Shown here piece by piece: positions 31,480 through 41,159 of a stretch of 43,729 nucleotides of DNA (position 1 is its first letter; each line of letters starts with the position of its first letter). The DNA lies in assembly GCA_041725955.1 (NCBI GenBank), contig JBGRQE010000025.1:1-43729 (forward strand), given 5' to 3'. The notes under the pieces are model-generated. The model had not been told where the DNA came from. It made no database searches and was given only the letters and a program-made list of their open reading frames with translations. The stretch comes from JBGRPZ01 sp041725955 (GTDB taxonomy: Bacteria > Bacteroidota > Bacteroidia > Bacteroidales > JBGRPZ01). The translations under genes were made by a program, and so were the position numbers.

Positions 31480-33840
31480 ATGAGACGAACTTTTAAATCG
31501 TTTTCAATGGTATTGTTATGTTTTTTCATATGCATAACAACTACCATTGCTCAAAACAACTATTCCATTAACGGATACATTAAAGACAAGGCTTCTGGAG
31601 AAGATCTAATCGGAGCAACATTATATTTTCCAGAACTGAAACTAGGTACAGTTACCAATACTTACGGATTCTATTCAATAACTATTCCTGAAGGAGTATA
31701 CAAAGCAAGAGTTACATTTATTGGATTCAACACTATCGAAAAAGAAATTTCTTTAGATAAAGACTTTCAGCTAGATATTGAACTTTCTCCAATAACTGAA
31801 GAACTTGAAGAAGTTGTAATCAGCGGAAAGAAGGTTGGGCACGAAAATATCCGGAATACCAAAACTGGTGTTGTCACCATCAGTCCAAAAGACATCCGGT
31901 CGGTGCCTGTAATCTTTGGAGAGCAAGATATTATAAAAACACTTCAGCTTGAAAGTGGAGTAAAATCAGGTACAGAAGGAATGTCGGGAATGTATGTTAG
32001 AGGAGGGTCTAACGATCAGAATCTGATTTTACTTGACGAAGCTCCAGTCTACAATGTATCTCATGCCGGAGGTTTATTCTCTGTATTTAACTCTGATGCA
32101 ATCAAAGATGCAACCTTGATTAAAGGAAACTACCCCTCAAACTTTGGAGGAAGACTATCGTCTGTATTAGACATACATATGAAAGAAGGAAATAATCAAA
32201 AATTTCATATGGAAGGAGGAATCGGATTAATATCAAGCAGACTAACTGTTGAAAGCCCTATAGTGAAAGGAAAAAGTTCATTTATGATATCCGGACGCAG
32301 AAGTTATCTTGATTTAATGAGCAAACCATTTGTAGATAAAGATGAGAGAAATAATGGTTTTTACTTTTACGATCTAAACGCAAAGGTAAATACCTGGATA
32401 GGGAAAAAAGATCGTATTTTCTTATCTGGATATTTTGGTCGCGATATAATCAGTATTGGAGACGACTTCAATATTAACTGGGGTAATAAAACCGGAACAG
32501 TTAGATGGAACCACTTATTCAACAACAAACTTTTTTCTAACGTATCTCTGATTTTCAGTAAATACGATTATCAGCTAACTGACGGTAACAAAAATTCAGA
32601 CCTTTCTCTTGAAGGAGGAATAGAAGATATAAACCTAAAAACTTCATTTCAATATTATATGAATCCTAAAATCAAATTTGATTTTGGTGCCGATTTCATA
32701 TATCATACCTTTCGCCCTGGAAGATTAGTTGCTGAAAGTAACAGTCCTATTGAACAAAACCGCGATCTAATCAATGCCTTGGAAGGAAGTTTATTTGCAT
32801 CTGCCAATATCGACTTGCTCCCAAACTGGAGTATTGAAGCCGGTTTAAGATATACCAATTTTGCCGTACTAGGTCCATTTCAATCCAAAAGCAGATACGA
32901 AGGACAAATCACCACAACCAAAGATTATAAAGATGGTGAAGTGGTTAAGTTATATCAAAGTCCAGAACCTCGTTTAACTACTACTTATGTTCTTAACGAA
33001 AACAATTCGCTGAAAGCAGCATATAGTCGAAATCAACAGTTCTATCATATATTAAGCACTACTTCGGGTAGCAATCCGATGGATGTTTGGTATCCTGCCA
33101 CTGAAGACATAATGCCCTCTACATCGAACCAGTATTTACTAGGATTCTATCATGATTTCAACAAAGGAAAGTGGAATGCATCTGTCGAAGGTTATTATAA
33201 AGACTTCTATAATGTAAAGGAATTAAACTCAGGATCAGATATCTTTAAAGAAAGCATTGAGCCAAATATTCTTGAAGGTGATGGATATGCATATGGCATA
33301 GAATTCTCCTTAAAAAAGACAAGTGGTAAACTGCGTGGCTGGGCAAACTATACCTATTCAAGGGTTTGGCATGAGTTTAAAGAACTAAATAATGGTAAAA
33401 AATTCCCCGGAGGCCAAGACCGTCCTCATGATATTAGTATTGTAATTATGTACCAATTATCAAAAAGTCTTGAATTGGGTGCATTATGGACTTATCAAAC
33501 AGGACAGGTTTATACTCAACCTCAGCGAAAATATTCTTATGCAGGAATGGAAATCCCTATGTATTCTGATATCAATGGTGCACGATTTGAAAACTACCAT
33601 CGTATGGATTTCAATGTTACCTACACACCAAAAAGAACCAGAAATCGCAGATGGAAGCAATTCTGGACTTTCTCTGTTTACAATCTTTATGGACGTAGCA
33701 ACCCAATTCTACTTCGATATGAAGATCAGGGATATGGATATTCAGGAAAACCTGTCAATCAAATTTCTGGAGCAAAAAAGATTAAGGCAATCTCCTTTTT
33801 CAAATTTGTACCATCCATTACTTATAACTTTACATTTTAA
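31480..33840 (+). CDS. TonB-dependent outer-membrane receptor with carboxypeptidase-like domain
   Basis: This 786-residue outer-membrane receptor has a signal peptide (cleavage near TTTIAQ), then a carboxypeptidase-regulatory-like beta-sandwich (about 28-115, SINGYIKDKASGEDLIGATL, TNTYGFYSITIPEGVYKARV). The plug domain follows (about 125-235, with SGMYVRGGSNDQNLILLDEA and GNYPSNFGGRLSSVLDIHMK). A beta-barrel extends to the C-terminal aromatic ending SITYNFTF. It lacks the SusC-size N-terminal extension and is paired with a DUF4249 lipoprotein 5 nt downstream, a common Bacteroidota pairing distinct from SusCD. The ligand is unknown; no metabolic genes adjoin it. Confidence 0.93.
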   Translation: MRRTFKSFSMVLLCFFICITTTIAQNNYSINGYIKDKASGEDLIGATLYFPELKLGTVTNTYGFYSITIPEGVYKARVTFIGFNTIEKEISLDKDFQLDIELSPITEELEEVVISGKKVGHENIRNTKTGVVTISPKDIRSVPVIFGEQDIIKTLQLESGVKSGTEGMSGMYVRGGSNDQNLILLDEAPVYNVSHAGGLFSVFNSDAIKDATLIKGNYPSNFGGRLSSVLDIHMKEGNNQKFHMEGGIGLISSRLTVESPIVKGKSSFMISGRRSYLDLMSKPFVDKDERNNGFYFYDLNAKVNTWIGKKDRIFLSGYFGRDIISIGDDFNINWGNKTGTVRWNHLFNNKLFSNVSLIFSKYDYQLTDGNKNSDLSLEGGIEDINLKTSFQYYMNPKIKFDFGADFIYHTFRPGRLVAESNSPIEQNRDLINALEGSLFASANIDLLPNWSIEAGLRYTNFAVLGPFQSKSRYEGQITTTKDYKDGEVVKLYQSPEPRLTTTYVLNENNSLKAAYSRNQQFYHILSTTSGSNPMDVWYPATEDIMPSTSNQYLLGFYHDFNKGKWNASVEGYYKDFYNVKELNSGSDIFKESIEPNILEGDGYAYGIEFSLKKTSGKLRGWANYTYSRVWHEFKELNNGKKFPGGQDRPHDISIVIMYQLSKSLELGALWTYQTGQVYTQPQRKYSYAGMEIPMYSDINGARFENYHRMDFNVTYTPKRTRNRRWKQFWTFSVYNLYGRSNPILLRYEDQGYGYSGKPVNQISGAKKIKAISFFKFVPSITYNFTF

Positions 33841-33845
33841 TAGTC

Positions 33846-34700
33846 ATGAAGAAATCAATTATATATTCCATAGGCATAATAGTAAGTCTATTTTCACTCT
33901 GCTCGTGTGAAAAAGAAATAGATTTAGGACTAGATAAATTAGAACCCAAAGTAGTTGTTGAAGGAGGCATTATTGAAGGACAAACGGCTAGGCTTCAAGT
34001 TAAATATACAAAAGTATATACTGAAGAAATGTTTTGTGATCAAATCGATGAATACTCAACTCCTGTAAGAAATGCTGTTGTTACTTTGATTGAAAATGGA
34101 GACGTAGAAGAAGTTCTGCAAGAAAAAGAATTTGGATTTTATGAAGGGATCAATCTTAAGGGTAAGGAAAATTCGACTTATACTCTAAAGATCGAGAAAG
34201 ATGGTAAAACAATTCAAGGAAGCTGTCACCTTTCTAAATCCGTCAAAATTGACAATGTCAAAATAATAAAAGACGAAAAAGGCAAAATGAGCATGCATGC
34301 CTTTTGGAAGGATCCGCAAGATCACACAAATTACTACAGATTAAATATAAAGTACAAATATATAAATTCAATCACAGGAGAGAAAGGAGAAAAAGAAATC
34401 CCAAGAATATATCTATTCTCTGATAATCAATTCAATGGTCAGCAAATTGATTATATATTTGAAGACAATCCTTTAGCTGCAATGGATTACTATTATAATG
34501 TAGAAGAATATATTATTGAACTCCAATCTATAGATCCTACAGTATATGATTTTCTACGTAATGTTCGAAAGGTACAGGAAGGCAATAATGGAACCACCTT
34601 TATGAAAGCTCCGGGCAATCCACCCACCAATTTGAGTGATGGCTGTGGCGGAGTTTTTAACGCCTATAGCTTCACTTCTACAAGTATAAAAATCAAATAA
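33846..34700 (+). CDS. DUF4249 lipoprotein, partner of the TonB receptor
   Basis: This 284-residue lipoprotein (lipobox in FSLCSCEKEIDLGL) of the DUF4249 family has the usual opening KVVVEGGIIEGQTARLQVKY, in which an Ig-like beta-sandwich begins, and a C-terminal GNPPTNLSDGCGGVFNAYS. Such proteins are encoded next to TonB receptors and are thought to be their surface-exposed lids or partners, by analogy with SusD. It starts 5 nt after the receptor stop, so the two are cotranslated. A bidirectional terminator follows. Confidence 0.9.
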   Translation: MKKSIIYSIGIIVSLFSLCSCEKEIDLGLDKLEPKVVVEGGIIEGQTARLQVKYTKVYTEEMFCDQIDEYSTPVRNAVVTLIENGDVEEVLQEKEFGFYEGINLKGKENSTYTLKIEKDGKTIQGSCHLSKSVKIDNVKIIKDEKGKMSMHAFWKDPQDHTNYYRLNIKYKYINSITGEKGEKEIPRIYLFSDNQFNGQQIDYIFEDNPLAAMDYYYNVEEYIIELQSIDPTVYDFLRNVRKVQEGNNGTTFMKAPGNPPTNLSDGCGGVFNAYSFTSTSIKIK

Positions 34701-34709
34701 TAATCTATA

Positions 34710-34748
34710 CAAAAAGAGGCTGTCCAAAAAAGGGCAGCCTCTATTTTA
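34710..34748. terminator. bidirectional terminator between the DUF4249 and nqrF genes
   Basis: An 11-bp stem AGAGGCTGTCC/GGGCAGCCTCT (one G-U) around six A, with ATTTTAT on the plus side and TTTTT on the minus side. It serves both convergent operons. Confidence 0.92.
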
Positions 34749-34779
34749 TATAATCAAATAAGTAGAATCTTAAATAAGA

Positions 34780-36036
34780 TTAACCTCCAAAGTCATCAAA
34801 TGCAATCATTTCATTAGGAACACCTAAATCCTCTAGCATTTGCAACATAGCGGCATTCATCATTGGAGGACCACATAAATAATATTCGATTTCTTCCGGC
34901 TCTGGATGATTTTTCAGATAGTTATCATAAATTACCTGATGGATAAAACCAGTTTCTCCTTTCCAGTTATCTTCAGGAAGAGGCTCTGAAAGAGCTACAT
35001 TAAATGAAAAACCTGGATTTTCTTCAGCAATCTTTTCAAATTCATCCATATAGAATAGTTCTCTTAAGGAACGTCCTCCATACCAGAATGAAGACTTACG
35101 CTTAGATTTCTTGGTAAGGTACAAATCAAAGATATGAGAACGCATAGGAGCCATACCTGCACCACCACCAATAAACATCATTTCACGTTCGGTATCCTTA
35201 ATAAAGAATTCACCATAAGGACCAGAAACAGTTACCTTATCACCAGGCTTACGAGAGAAGATAAATGAGGAACAAATTCCTGGATTCACCTTCATAAAAC
35301 CATTAGATTTCCTATCCCATGGAGGAGTAGCAATACGAATATTAAGCTTCACAATATTTCCTTCGGCAGGGTGATTGGCCATAGAATAAGCACGGAAACA
35401 TGGTTCTGGATTCTTCATTGTCAAATCCCACATATTAAACTTATCCCAATCTTCACGATATTCATCCTCAACTTCCATATCCTTGAAAGGAACTTCAATT
35501 TTGGGAACATCAATCTGAATATATCCACCAGAACGGAAGTCAAGAGTTTCTCCTTCAGGTAGTCTTACAACAAACTCCTTGATAAAGGTAGCTACGTTCT
35601 TGTTAGAAATCACTTCACACTCCCACTTCTTTATACCAAATACTTCAGCAGGAACAGCAATATCCATATCTTCACGCACCTTAACCTGACAGCCCAAGCG
35701 CCAGTTTTCTTGCTGCTCTTTACGGGTAAAGAACCCTTTTTCTGTAGGAAGAATAGTTCCTCCTCCAGAATTAACTTGGCACTTACACATTGCACAAGTA
35801 CCTCCTCCTCCACAAGCAGATGGAAGAAATATTTTGTTATTAGATAAGGTAGAAAGTAAACTAGAACCAGGTTCTACTTCCAGTTCTTTTTCACCATTTA
35901 TTTTAAGTTTTACCTTTCCTTGTGGGGTTAGCTTCTTTCTTGCAAACAATAGAATACCTACCAAAGCAAGAATAATAATCAAGAAAATGATTACACTAAT
36001 TAACACCACTGAACCGGTAGATGTAAGTAATGTCAT
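34780..36036 (-). CDS. nqrF: Na+-translocating NADH:quinone reductase subunit F
   Basis: This 418-residue electron-entry subunit of Na+-NQR has an N-terminal transmembrane anchor (about 8-31). A plant-type [2Fe-2S] ferredoxin domain follows with Cys75, 81, 84 and 116 (SACGGGGTCAMC, then WRLGCQV). Next come an FAD domain (FRAYSMANHP) and an NADH domain (MMFIGGGAGMAPMRSH, EYYLCGPPMMNAAML), ending in AFDDFGG as in characterised NqrF. It takes hydride from NADH in the cytoplasm. It is last in the operon, 35 nt after nqrE. Confidence 0.97.
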   Translation of the reverse strand: MTLLTSTGSVVLISVIIFLIIILALVGILLFARKKLTPQGKVKLKINGEKELEVEPGSSLLSTLSNNKIFLPSACGGGGTCAMCKCQVNSGGGTILPTEKGFFTRKEQQENWRLGCQVKVREDMDIAVPAEVFGIKKWECEVISNKNVATFIKEFVVRLPEGETLDFRSGGYIQIDVPKIEVPFKDMEVEDEYREDWDKFNMWDLTMKNPEPCFRAYSMANHPAEGNIVKLNIRIATPPWDRKSNGFMKVNPGICSSFIFSRKPGDKVTVSGPYGEFFIKDTEREMMFIGGGAGMAPMRSHIFDLYLTKKSKRKSSFWYGGRSLRELFYMDEFEKIAEENPGFSFNVALSEPLPEDNWKGETGFIHQVIYDNYLKNHPEPEEIEYYLCGPPMMNAAMLQMLEDLGVPNEMIAFDDFGG

Positions 36037-36071
36037 GATTTGTCTGTTTTATATTTATTCATTCCCTTAAA

Positions 36072-36689
36072 TTAAAGCTTGATTCCAAGGAAACTCATAA
36101 ATGCGATTCCCATCAAACCTGTAATAATAAAAGTAATTCCAAGCCCTCTTAATGGTGCTGGCACATTCGAATAGCGAATCTTTTCGCGAATAGCAGCAAT
36201 ACCAACAATAGCAAGAAACCAACCTACACCCGATCCTAAACCGAAAGAAGTAGCTTGTGCAATAGAACTATAAGCACGTTCTTGCATAAATAAAGAGCCT
36301 CCTAAAATTGCACAGTTCACAGCAATTAAGGGTAAGAATATACCCAAGGAAGAATAAAGTGCAGGGCTAAACTTCTCGACAATCATCTCTACCAACTGCA
36401 CCATAGATGCAATTACAGCGATAAACATAATGAAACTCAAAAAGCTTAAATCTACAGTTTTGAACTCGTCGCTCAACCAACTTAAAGCACCAGCTTCAAG
36501 AAGATATTTATTGATCAAATAGTTCACAGGAACAGTAATTCCCAATACAAAAATTACGGCAACTCCAAGTCCTACAGATGTCTTCACAGTTTTAGATACG
36601 GCCAAATAAGAACACATACCTAAAAAGTAAGCGAAGATCATATTATCCACAAAAATGGACTTGACGAATATATTGACAAGTTCTCCCAT
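36072..36689 (-). CDS. nqrE: Na+-translocating NADH:quinone reductase subunit E
   Basis: This 205-residue membrane subunit has six transmembrane helices. The two cysteines that, with those of NqrD, hold the intramembrane iron-sulfur centre are at Cys26 (FLGMCSYLAVS) and Cys126 (VNCAILGGSLF). The inverted-topology pairing with NqrD is known for the family. The length is normal. It lies between nqrD (28 nt) and nqrF (35 nt). Confidence 0.97.
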   Translation of the reverse strand: MGELVNIFVKSIFVDNMIFAYFLGMCSYLAVSKTVKTSVGLGVAVIFVLGITVPVNYLINKYLLEAGALSWLSDEFKTVDLSFLSFIMFIAVIASMVQLVEMIVEKFSPALYSSLGIFLPLIAVNCAILGGSLFMQERAYSSIAQATSFGLGSGVGWFLAIVGIAAIREKIRYSNVPAPLRGLGITFIITGLMGIAFMSFLGIKL

Positions 36690-36717
36690 TTTATATTAGT
36701 TTCTTTTGATTTTAATT

Positions 36718-37371
36718 CTAGTTTTCTTCTATTAACTCTTTTGATCTTGATCGCTGAACCCAAATAATGATTCCTACAACAATTAATGCCATTGGAGGTA
36801 AAATCATCAAACCATTATTTTGGTATCCTGCATCATAAAAACTCTGCGGAATAATATGAATATCCCAAATTGTTCCATTACCAAACAATTCACGAACAGC
36901 TCCTACAACAATTAGAATCCATCCATATCCTAAAGAGTTTCCTATACCATCAAGAAAAGAAGGCCATGGTCTGTTGCTCATGGCAAATGCTTCTAAACGT
37001 CCCATGATTATACAGTTGGTAATAATCAGACCAACAAAAACAGATAACTGTTTACTTACATCATAAACATAAGCTTTTAGGACTTGATCGACCAAAATAA
37101 CCAAAGAGGCAATTACTACTAATTGTACGATGATTCGTATACGAGAAGGAATTAAATTCCTCATCAAAGAAGTAACTACGTTTGAAACTGCAACAACCAC
37201 TAGTACAGATAAAGCCATAACAAATGCAGGCTTCAATTTAGCTGTAACCGCAAGGGCTGAACAAATTCCTAATACCTGAACGGTAATTGGATTATCCTTT
37301 CCCAATGGATTCTTAATCAGCTTCATATTTTTTGCAGAGAACATTGGTTCTCGTTCGCTATTGGCACTCAT
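36718..37371 (-). CDS. nqrD: Na+-translocating NADH:quinone reductase subunit D
   Basis: This 217-residue membrane subunit is the NqrE homologue with opposite topology. Cysteines 37 (VQVLGICSALAV) and 120 (IITNCIIMGRLEAFA) match the intramembrane iron-sulfur ligands. Six hydrophobic helices are visible after a 30-residue soluble N-terminus. It lies 25 nt after nqrC in the nqrABCDEF operon. Confidence 0.97.
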   Translation of the reverse strand: MSANSEREPMFSAKNMKLIKNPLGKDNPITVQVLGICSALAVTAKLKPAFVMALSVLVVVAVSNVVTSLMRNLIPSRIRIIVQLVVIASLVILVDQVLKAYVYDVSKQLSVFVGLIITNCIIMGRLEAFAMSNRPWPSFLDGIGNSLGYGWILIVVGAVRELFGNGTIWDIHIIPQSFYDAGYQNNGLMILPPMALIVVGIIIWVQRSRSKELIEEN

Positions 37372-37396
37372 TGCTAAAAATATTTGATGTAAGTTT

Positions 37397-38158
37397 CTAT
37401 TTAAATAATGCAGGATTCTGTTTCTCTATAAAAGGAACATAGTTAATCAAACAATCCTGCAACATAGCTGTCAAACCATTACTGGTAAGTGTTCCACCAG
37501 AAATAGCATCTACACTATGGTCTTTTTGTAAAGGAGCTAGGTTTTTGATGCCTCCTTTAACTGCCTGAATGGAAACAAATTTTCCACTCTCAATGATAAC
37601 CTTTCCATCAAATTGCTTTTGGAAAGGACGATCGGCAATCTGAGCACCCAAACCAGGAGTCTCACTCTTATGGTCGAAAGTAGCACCAACTACTTTATTT
37701 AAAGATCCGTCTAAAGCGATATTACCCCAGATTGGACCCCAAAGACCCTTACCTGTTACAGGAAGAACGTAAACAGACTTGCCTTCAATATCTAATTGAT
37801 ATAAAGGAACTACAAAAGCTTTTCCTGCCTTCTTCTTGTCAAGCTCTGAATTAATATCCAAATCGAAAGCACGCTCTTTACCAGTAACGAATTTGCCATC
37901 AGCATATTCAGCAGAAACATCTCCCTTTTGGTCAAGAACAAGCTCTTTTTTAACATATTTTTTATATAGCTGTAATGCATTGCTTGCATTAGCATCTTCA
38001 AGATTAGCTGCCTTCAAAATACCTACCATTTTATCAACGGCAACATTTTGATCTTGCTGTGGTTTTAGAAGCAAAGCAGCTAAAGCTAGAATGGCAGCAA
38101 CAAGTATTACCATAATACTTGCAAAACCGAATATATATCCATTACTCTCTTTATTCAT
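37397..38158 (-). CDS. nqrC: Na+-translocating NADH:quinone reductase subunit C
   Basis: This 253-residue subunit has one N-terminal transmembrane helix (about 8-32) and a periplasmic FMN-binding domain. The flavinylation site is VDAISGGTLTSNG, where Thr223 should carry covalent FMN added by ApbE. Flanking conserved segments are LWGPIWGNIALDG and HKSETPGLGAQI. The motif reads SGGT rather than the more usual SGAT, a small variation. It lies 26 nt after nqrB. Confidence 0.96.
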   Translation of the reverse strand: MNKESNGYIFGFASIMVILVAAILALAALLLKPQQDQNVAVDKMVGILKAANLEDANASNALQLYKKYVKKELVLDQKGDVSAEYADGKFVTGKERAFDLDINSELDKKKAGKAFVVPLYQLDIEGKSVYVLPVTGKGLWGPIWGNIALDGSLNKVVGATFDHKSETPGLGAQIADRPFQKQFDGKVIIESGKFVSIQAVKGGIKNLAPLQKDHSVDAISGGTLTSNGLTAMLQDCLINYVPFIEKQNPALFK

Positions 38159-38184
38159 TGTTTTTTGTCTTTTACAGTTAACAA

Positions 38185-39360
38185 TTAAGCTTTTGCAGCT
38201 AACTTAGCTCTTCTCGAACGTCTCTTTATATTTCCTTCTATCACATAATGATCAATCAAAGGAGCAAAAACATTCATCAGCAAAATAGCAAGCATAACTC
38301 CCTCTGGATAACCAGGGTTTACTACACGAATTAAAACTGCTAGCAATCCGATTAAAAAGCCATATATATATTTTCCTCTAGTAGTTTGAGCTGCAGTAAC
38401 AGGATCGGTTGCCATAAAAACAGCACCAAAAGCAAAACCTCCCATAACCAAATGCTCCCATGCCGGAACATTTCTCATATAGTTGATTAACTCACCATCG
38501 GCAGAAGAATTCTGTCCTACTAAATTAAATATAAGACCCATTACTAAAGCACCAATTACAGTACTAAGCATAATTCTGAAACTTCCAATGCCTGTAACTA
38601 TTAAAATTACAGCTCCAATCAATATGGCTACAGTCGAAGTTTCTCCAATTGATCCTGGAATAAAACCAAAAAACAAGTCGTGAAAACTAGGAATTTTATC
38701 AAAAGCTCCAGTCAAAGCATTTCCTAAAGGTGTTGCTCCTGAAAAAGCATCAGCTTTTTCTGCAATCCACACTTTATCACCCGACATATCGGTAGGATAA
38801 GCAAAGAACAAAAATGCACGAGCCGTTAATGCAGGATTCAGAATATTCATTCCGGTACCACCAAAAACTTCTTTACCAATAATAACAGCAAAGATACATG
38901 CCAAAGCTACCATCCACAAAGGTACATCAGGCGGCATAACCAATGGTATTAGCATACCTGAAACCAAATAACCTTCATTGACTTCATGACCTCTAAGCTG
39001 AGCGAAAATAAATTCAACAGCTAATCCCGACACATAAGCAACTACTACAATTGGAATTACTTTCAATGCTCCAAATCCAACCATATCCCAGAATCCTGCA
39101 GATTCTCCTATGGATTTGAAATGCTGAAAACCTACATTATAAATACCAAATAACAAAGCTGGAATCATAGCAATAACCACAATACTCATAGTACGTTTTA
39201 GGTCTATTGAATCGCGAATATGACTCCCCCTGTTTGTAACTTTATTAGGCACAAAAAGAAAAGTTTCGAAAGCGTCGAAGGTCGACTCGAACTTTTCGTA
39301 TTTCCCACCTTTTTGAAACTTAGGTTTCTTTTTATCTAAAAAATCTCTTAATATTTTCAT
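38185..39360 (-). CDS. nqrB: Na+-translocating NADH:quinone reductase subunit B
   Basis: This 391-residue polytopic subunit, at the centre of the Na+ path, has a soluble N-terminus followed by about ten helices. The covalent FMN site is FSGATPLGNAL, with Thr210 as the expected ApbE target; the conserved EVNEGYLVSGMLIPLVMPP and FGGTGMNILNPALTARAFLF are intact. The ATG at 39360 (MKILRDFLDKKKPKFQKGG) is preferred over an in-frame TTG at 39387. It starts 32 nt after the nqrA stop. Confidence 0.96.
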   Translation of the reverse strand: MKILRDFLDKKKPKFQKGGKYEKFESTFDAFETFLFVPNKVTNRGSHIRDSIDLKRTMSIVVIAMIPALLFGIYNVGFQHFKSIGESAGFWDMVGFGALKVIPIVVVAYVSGLAVEFIFAQLRGHEVNEGYLVSGMLIPLVMPPDVPLWMVALACIFAVIIGKEVFGGTGMNILNPALTARAFLFFAYPTDMSGDKVWIAEKADAFSGATPLGNALTGAFDKIPSFHDLFFGFIPGSIGETSTVAILIGAVILIVTGIGSFRIMLSTVIGALVMGLIFNLVGQNSSADGELINYMRNVPAWEHLVMGGFAFGAVFMATDPVTAAQTTRGKYIYGFLIGLLAVLIRVVNPGYPEGVMLAILLMNVFAPLIDHYVIEGNIKRRSRRAKLAAKA

Positions 39361-39392
39361 TTGATCAGATATCAATTTATCAGACAAATTAA

Positions 39393-40742
39393 TTAGCTCA
39401 TCTCTTTACGCATCAGGTCTAAACCTTCACGCACCAATTCTTGCATCTCAGTTTTTGAAGTATCTATAAATTCGCATAAAGCAAAATCTTCTTCATCCAC
39501 CTCATAAATACCAAGATTTTCCATCAAATCAATATCTTTAACCAATATTGCTTTCAAAAGCTGCATTGGATAGATATTTAATGGAAATACCTTTTCATAC
39601 TGACCAGTCATTACGAAAGCCCTGCGCCCTCCGTGAAGATTTGAATCTAAACGATATTTTTTTGAAGGGTTCAAATAAGAAAAGAAGGTTTTTGAAAAGC
39701 TAAATTTCTCTAATCCTGGCAAAGCCCAACCCAAAAACTCAAAATAATCCCCTTCCGGAATTACAGTTACTTGGTTGTGATAGAAATTTACAAAACTATC
39801 TTTTTCAATCTGTTTACCCGTAAGCACATTACCACTTATATAACGCTTTTTTATTTCAGTAACATTATTTTCAATCATAGATTGGATTGAAACCCCAATT
39901 TTTGCTCTGAAATACTTTGGTTTAAGCACCTCCGAACCGGTTAATGCTATCATCGTTTCTGCGTCATAAACTCCTTTCTGGAAAAGCTTTCCGATAATAA
40001 TTACGGCTTGAGCATTCAAATACCAAACATATTCACCCTTATTAATTGGATCAATTTTATTGAGCTGAACACTAAGATTTCCTGCAGGATGTGGCCCTTC
40101 GAAACGATAAGTTTCGACACCTTGAACCTGAGTAAAAGAATCTGCCTGACAACCTTGATTACTTAAATTCAAATAGAGCTTTCCTTGAGTAAGCTTCTTT
40201 AAAGCATTTACTCCAGTTTGGAAAACTTCTTTTTGTCCTTGAACAATCAAATCATAATCAGGAGCCAAAGGACTACTATCAAATCCACTTATGACAATAG
40301 CTTTTGGCATTACAGAAGGATTCGCAACAACACTATATGGTCGTTGACGAAGAAGAGACCAAACCCCACTTTTCAGCATCTTCTCTTTTATCTCTTCTGC
40401 TTTTAATTGATTTGGATCTACCGCTCCAAAATCCTCATACGAGTCCTTACCATCGGCTTTAATAATAACCTCAAGCAATATCCTCTTTGCTCCTCTTCTA
40501 ATATCGTGTACTGTTCCACTTACTGGTGAAGTAATAACGATATCTTCACGATATTTGTCAAAAAGCAAAGGACTACCAGCCTTTACCTGATCACCGACTT
40601 GTACCATCATTTTTGGGAACAAGCCAATAAAATCAAGCGGCTTAATGGCATAGTACTCGGAAGACATACTAGAAACGGTCTTCTCGGCCTCACCTAACAA
40701 CTTAATGTTGAGGCCTTTTTTAATACGAATAACTTTTGACAT
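39393..40742 (-). CDS. nqrA: Na+-translocating NADH:quinone reductase subunit A
   Basis: This 449-residue cytoplasmic/peripheral subunit has an N-terminal biotinyl-lipoyl-like barrel (VIRIKKGLNIKLLGEA, GSPLLFDKYREDIVITSPVS) and a middle Rossmann-like domain (PKAIVISGFDSSPLAPDYDL). The C-terminal region includes HGGRRAFVMTGQYEKVFPLN. Known NqrA contains no cofactor and stabilises the quinone end of the complex. The ATG at 40742 is used rather than a GTG at 40748. It is the first gene of the operon, with TTACTTTG (one mismatch to the -7 consensus) just upstream. Confidence 0.96.
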   Translation of the reverse strand: MSKVIRIKKGLNIKLLGEAEKTVSSMSSEYYAIKPLDFIGLFPKMMVQVGDQVKAGSPLLFDKYREDIVITSPVSGTVHDIRRGAKRILLEVIIKADGKDSYEDFGAVDPNQLKAEEIKEKMLKSGVWSLLRQRPYSVVANPSVMPKAIVISGFDSSPLAPDYDLIVQGQKEVFQTGVNALKKLTQGKLYLNLSNQGCQADSFTQVQGVETYRFEGPHPAGNLSVQLNKIDPINKGEYVWYLNAQAVIIIGKLFQKGVYDAETMIALTGSEVLKPKYFRAKIGVSIQSMIENNVTEIKKRYISGNVLTGKQIEKDSFVNFYHNQVTVIPEGDYFEFLGWALPGLEKFSFSKTFFSYLNPSKKYRLDSNLHGGRRAFVMTGQYEKVFPLNIYPMQLLKAILVKDIDLMENLGIYEVDEEDFALCEFIDTSKTEMQELVREGLDLMRKEMS

Positions 40743-41131
40743 ATGCACTTGTTAACCTTGTTAGCGACTGCAAAGTAAAGAAATTTATAAATGCCTTTAA
40801 AACAATTAGCTCTGAAAAAAAAAGATCAGTCAAAAACTTCCTTCTATCAATGTTTTAAAGCCCATACTCTCCCCTAAAAAAGACTATATTTCATACTTTA
40901 AACAAAAATGAAAGGGAATATTTTTAACACAATTTAACTTTCTTCGTTAATTGATTAACAGTTAGAATTTTTTTTTGTTGAATTCCAACAAACTTTCTAT
41001 TCTCTTAATCTGAATTTTATAAATACGCAATAACAATATTGAATAAAACAGACATTGTATTGCTTGATAGATTTAGAATTAAAGAGTTTAAGAAATTGGA
41101 AAAATTATTACCATCTACTTAACTAGTTTTT
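40743..41131. other. intergenic region between divergent nqrA and the T9SS plug gene
   Basis: No gene is seen. It contains a near-consensus -7 element TTACTTTG for nqrA on the minus strand, a 7-bp palindrome TTTGTTG-AATTC-CAACAAA (40974-40992) and long A/T runs. No riboswitch was recognised. Confidence 0.5.
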
Positions 41132-41139
41132 TACATTTG
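41132..41139 (+). promoter_or_regulatory. -7 element TACATTTG of the T9SS plug gene
   Basis: An exact TAnnTTTG match 20 nt before the ATG at 41160. There is no good -33 partner. Confidence 0.5.
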
Positions 41140-41159
41140 TAGAAAAACAATACATTTTC

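Noticed and set aside
33470..33910. 146-codon plus-strand frame overlapping the TonB receptor and DUF4249 genes
   Set aside because: It lies almost wholly inside the receptor gene in another frame; the receptor frame has clear barrel and plug motifs.
31480..34700. SusC/SusD-type polysaccharide utilisation locus
   Set aside because: The receptor is too short for SusC, the partner is DUF4249 rather than SusD, and there are no glycoside hydrolases nearby.
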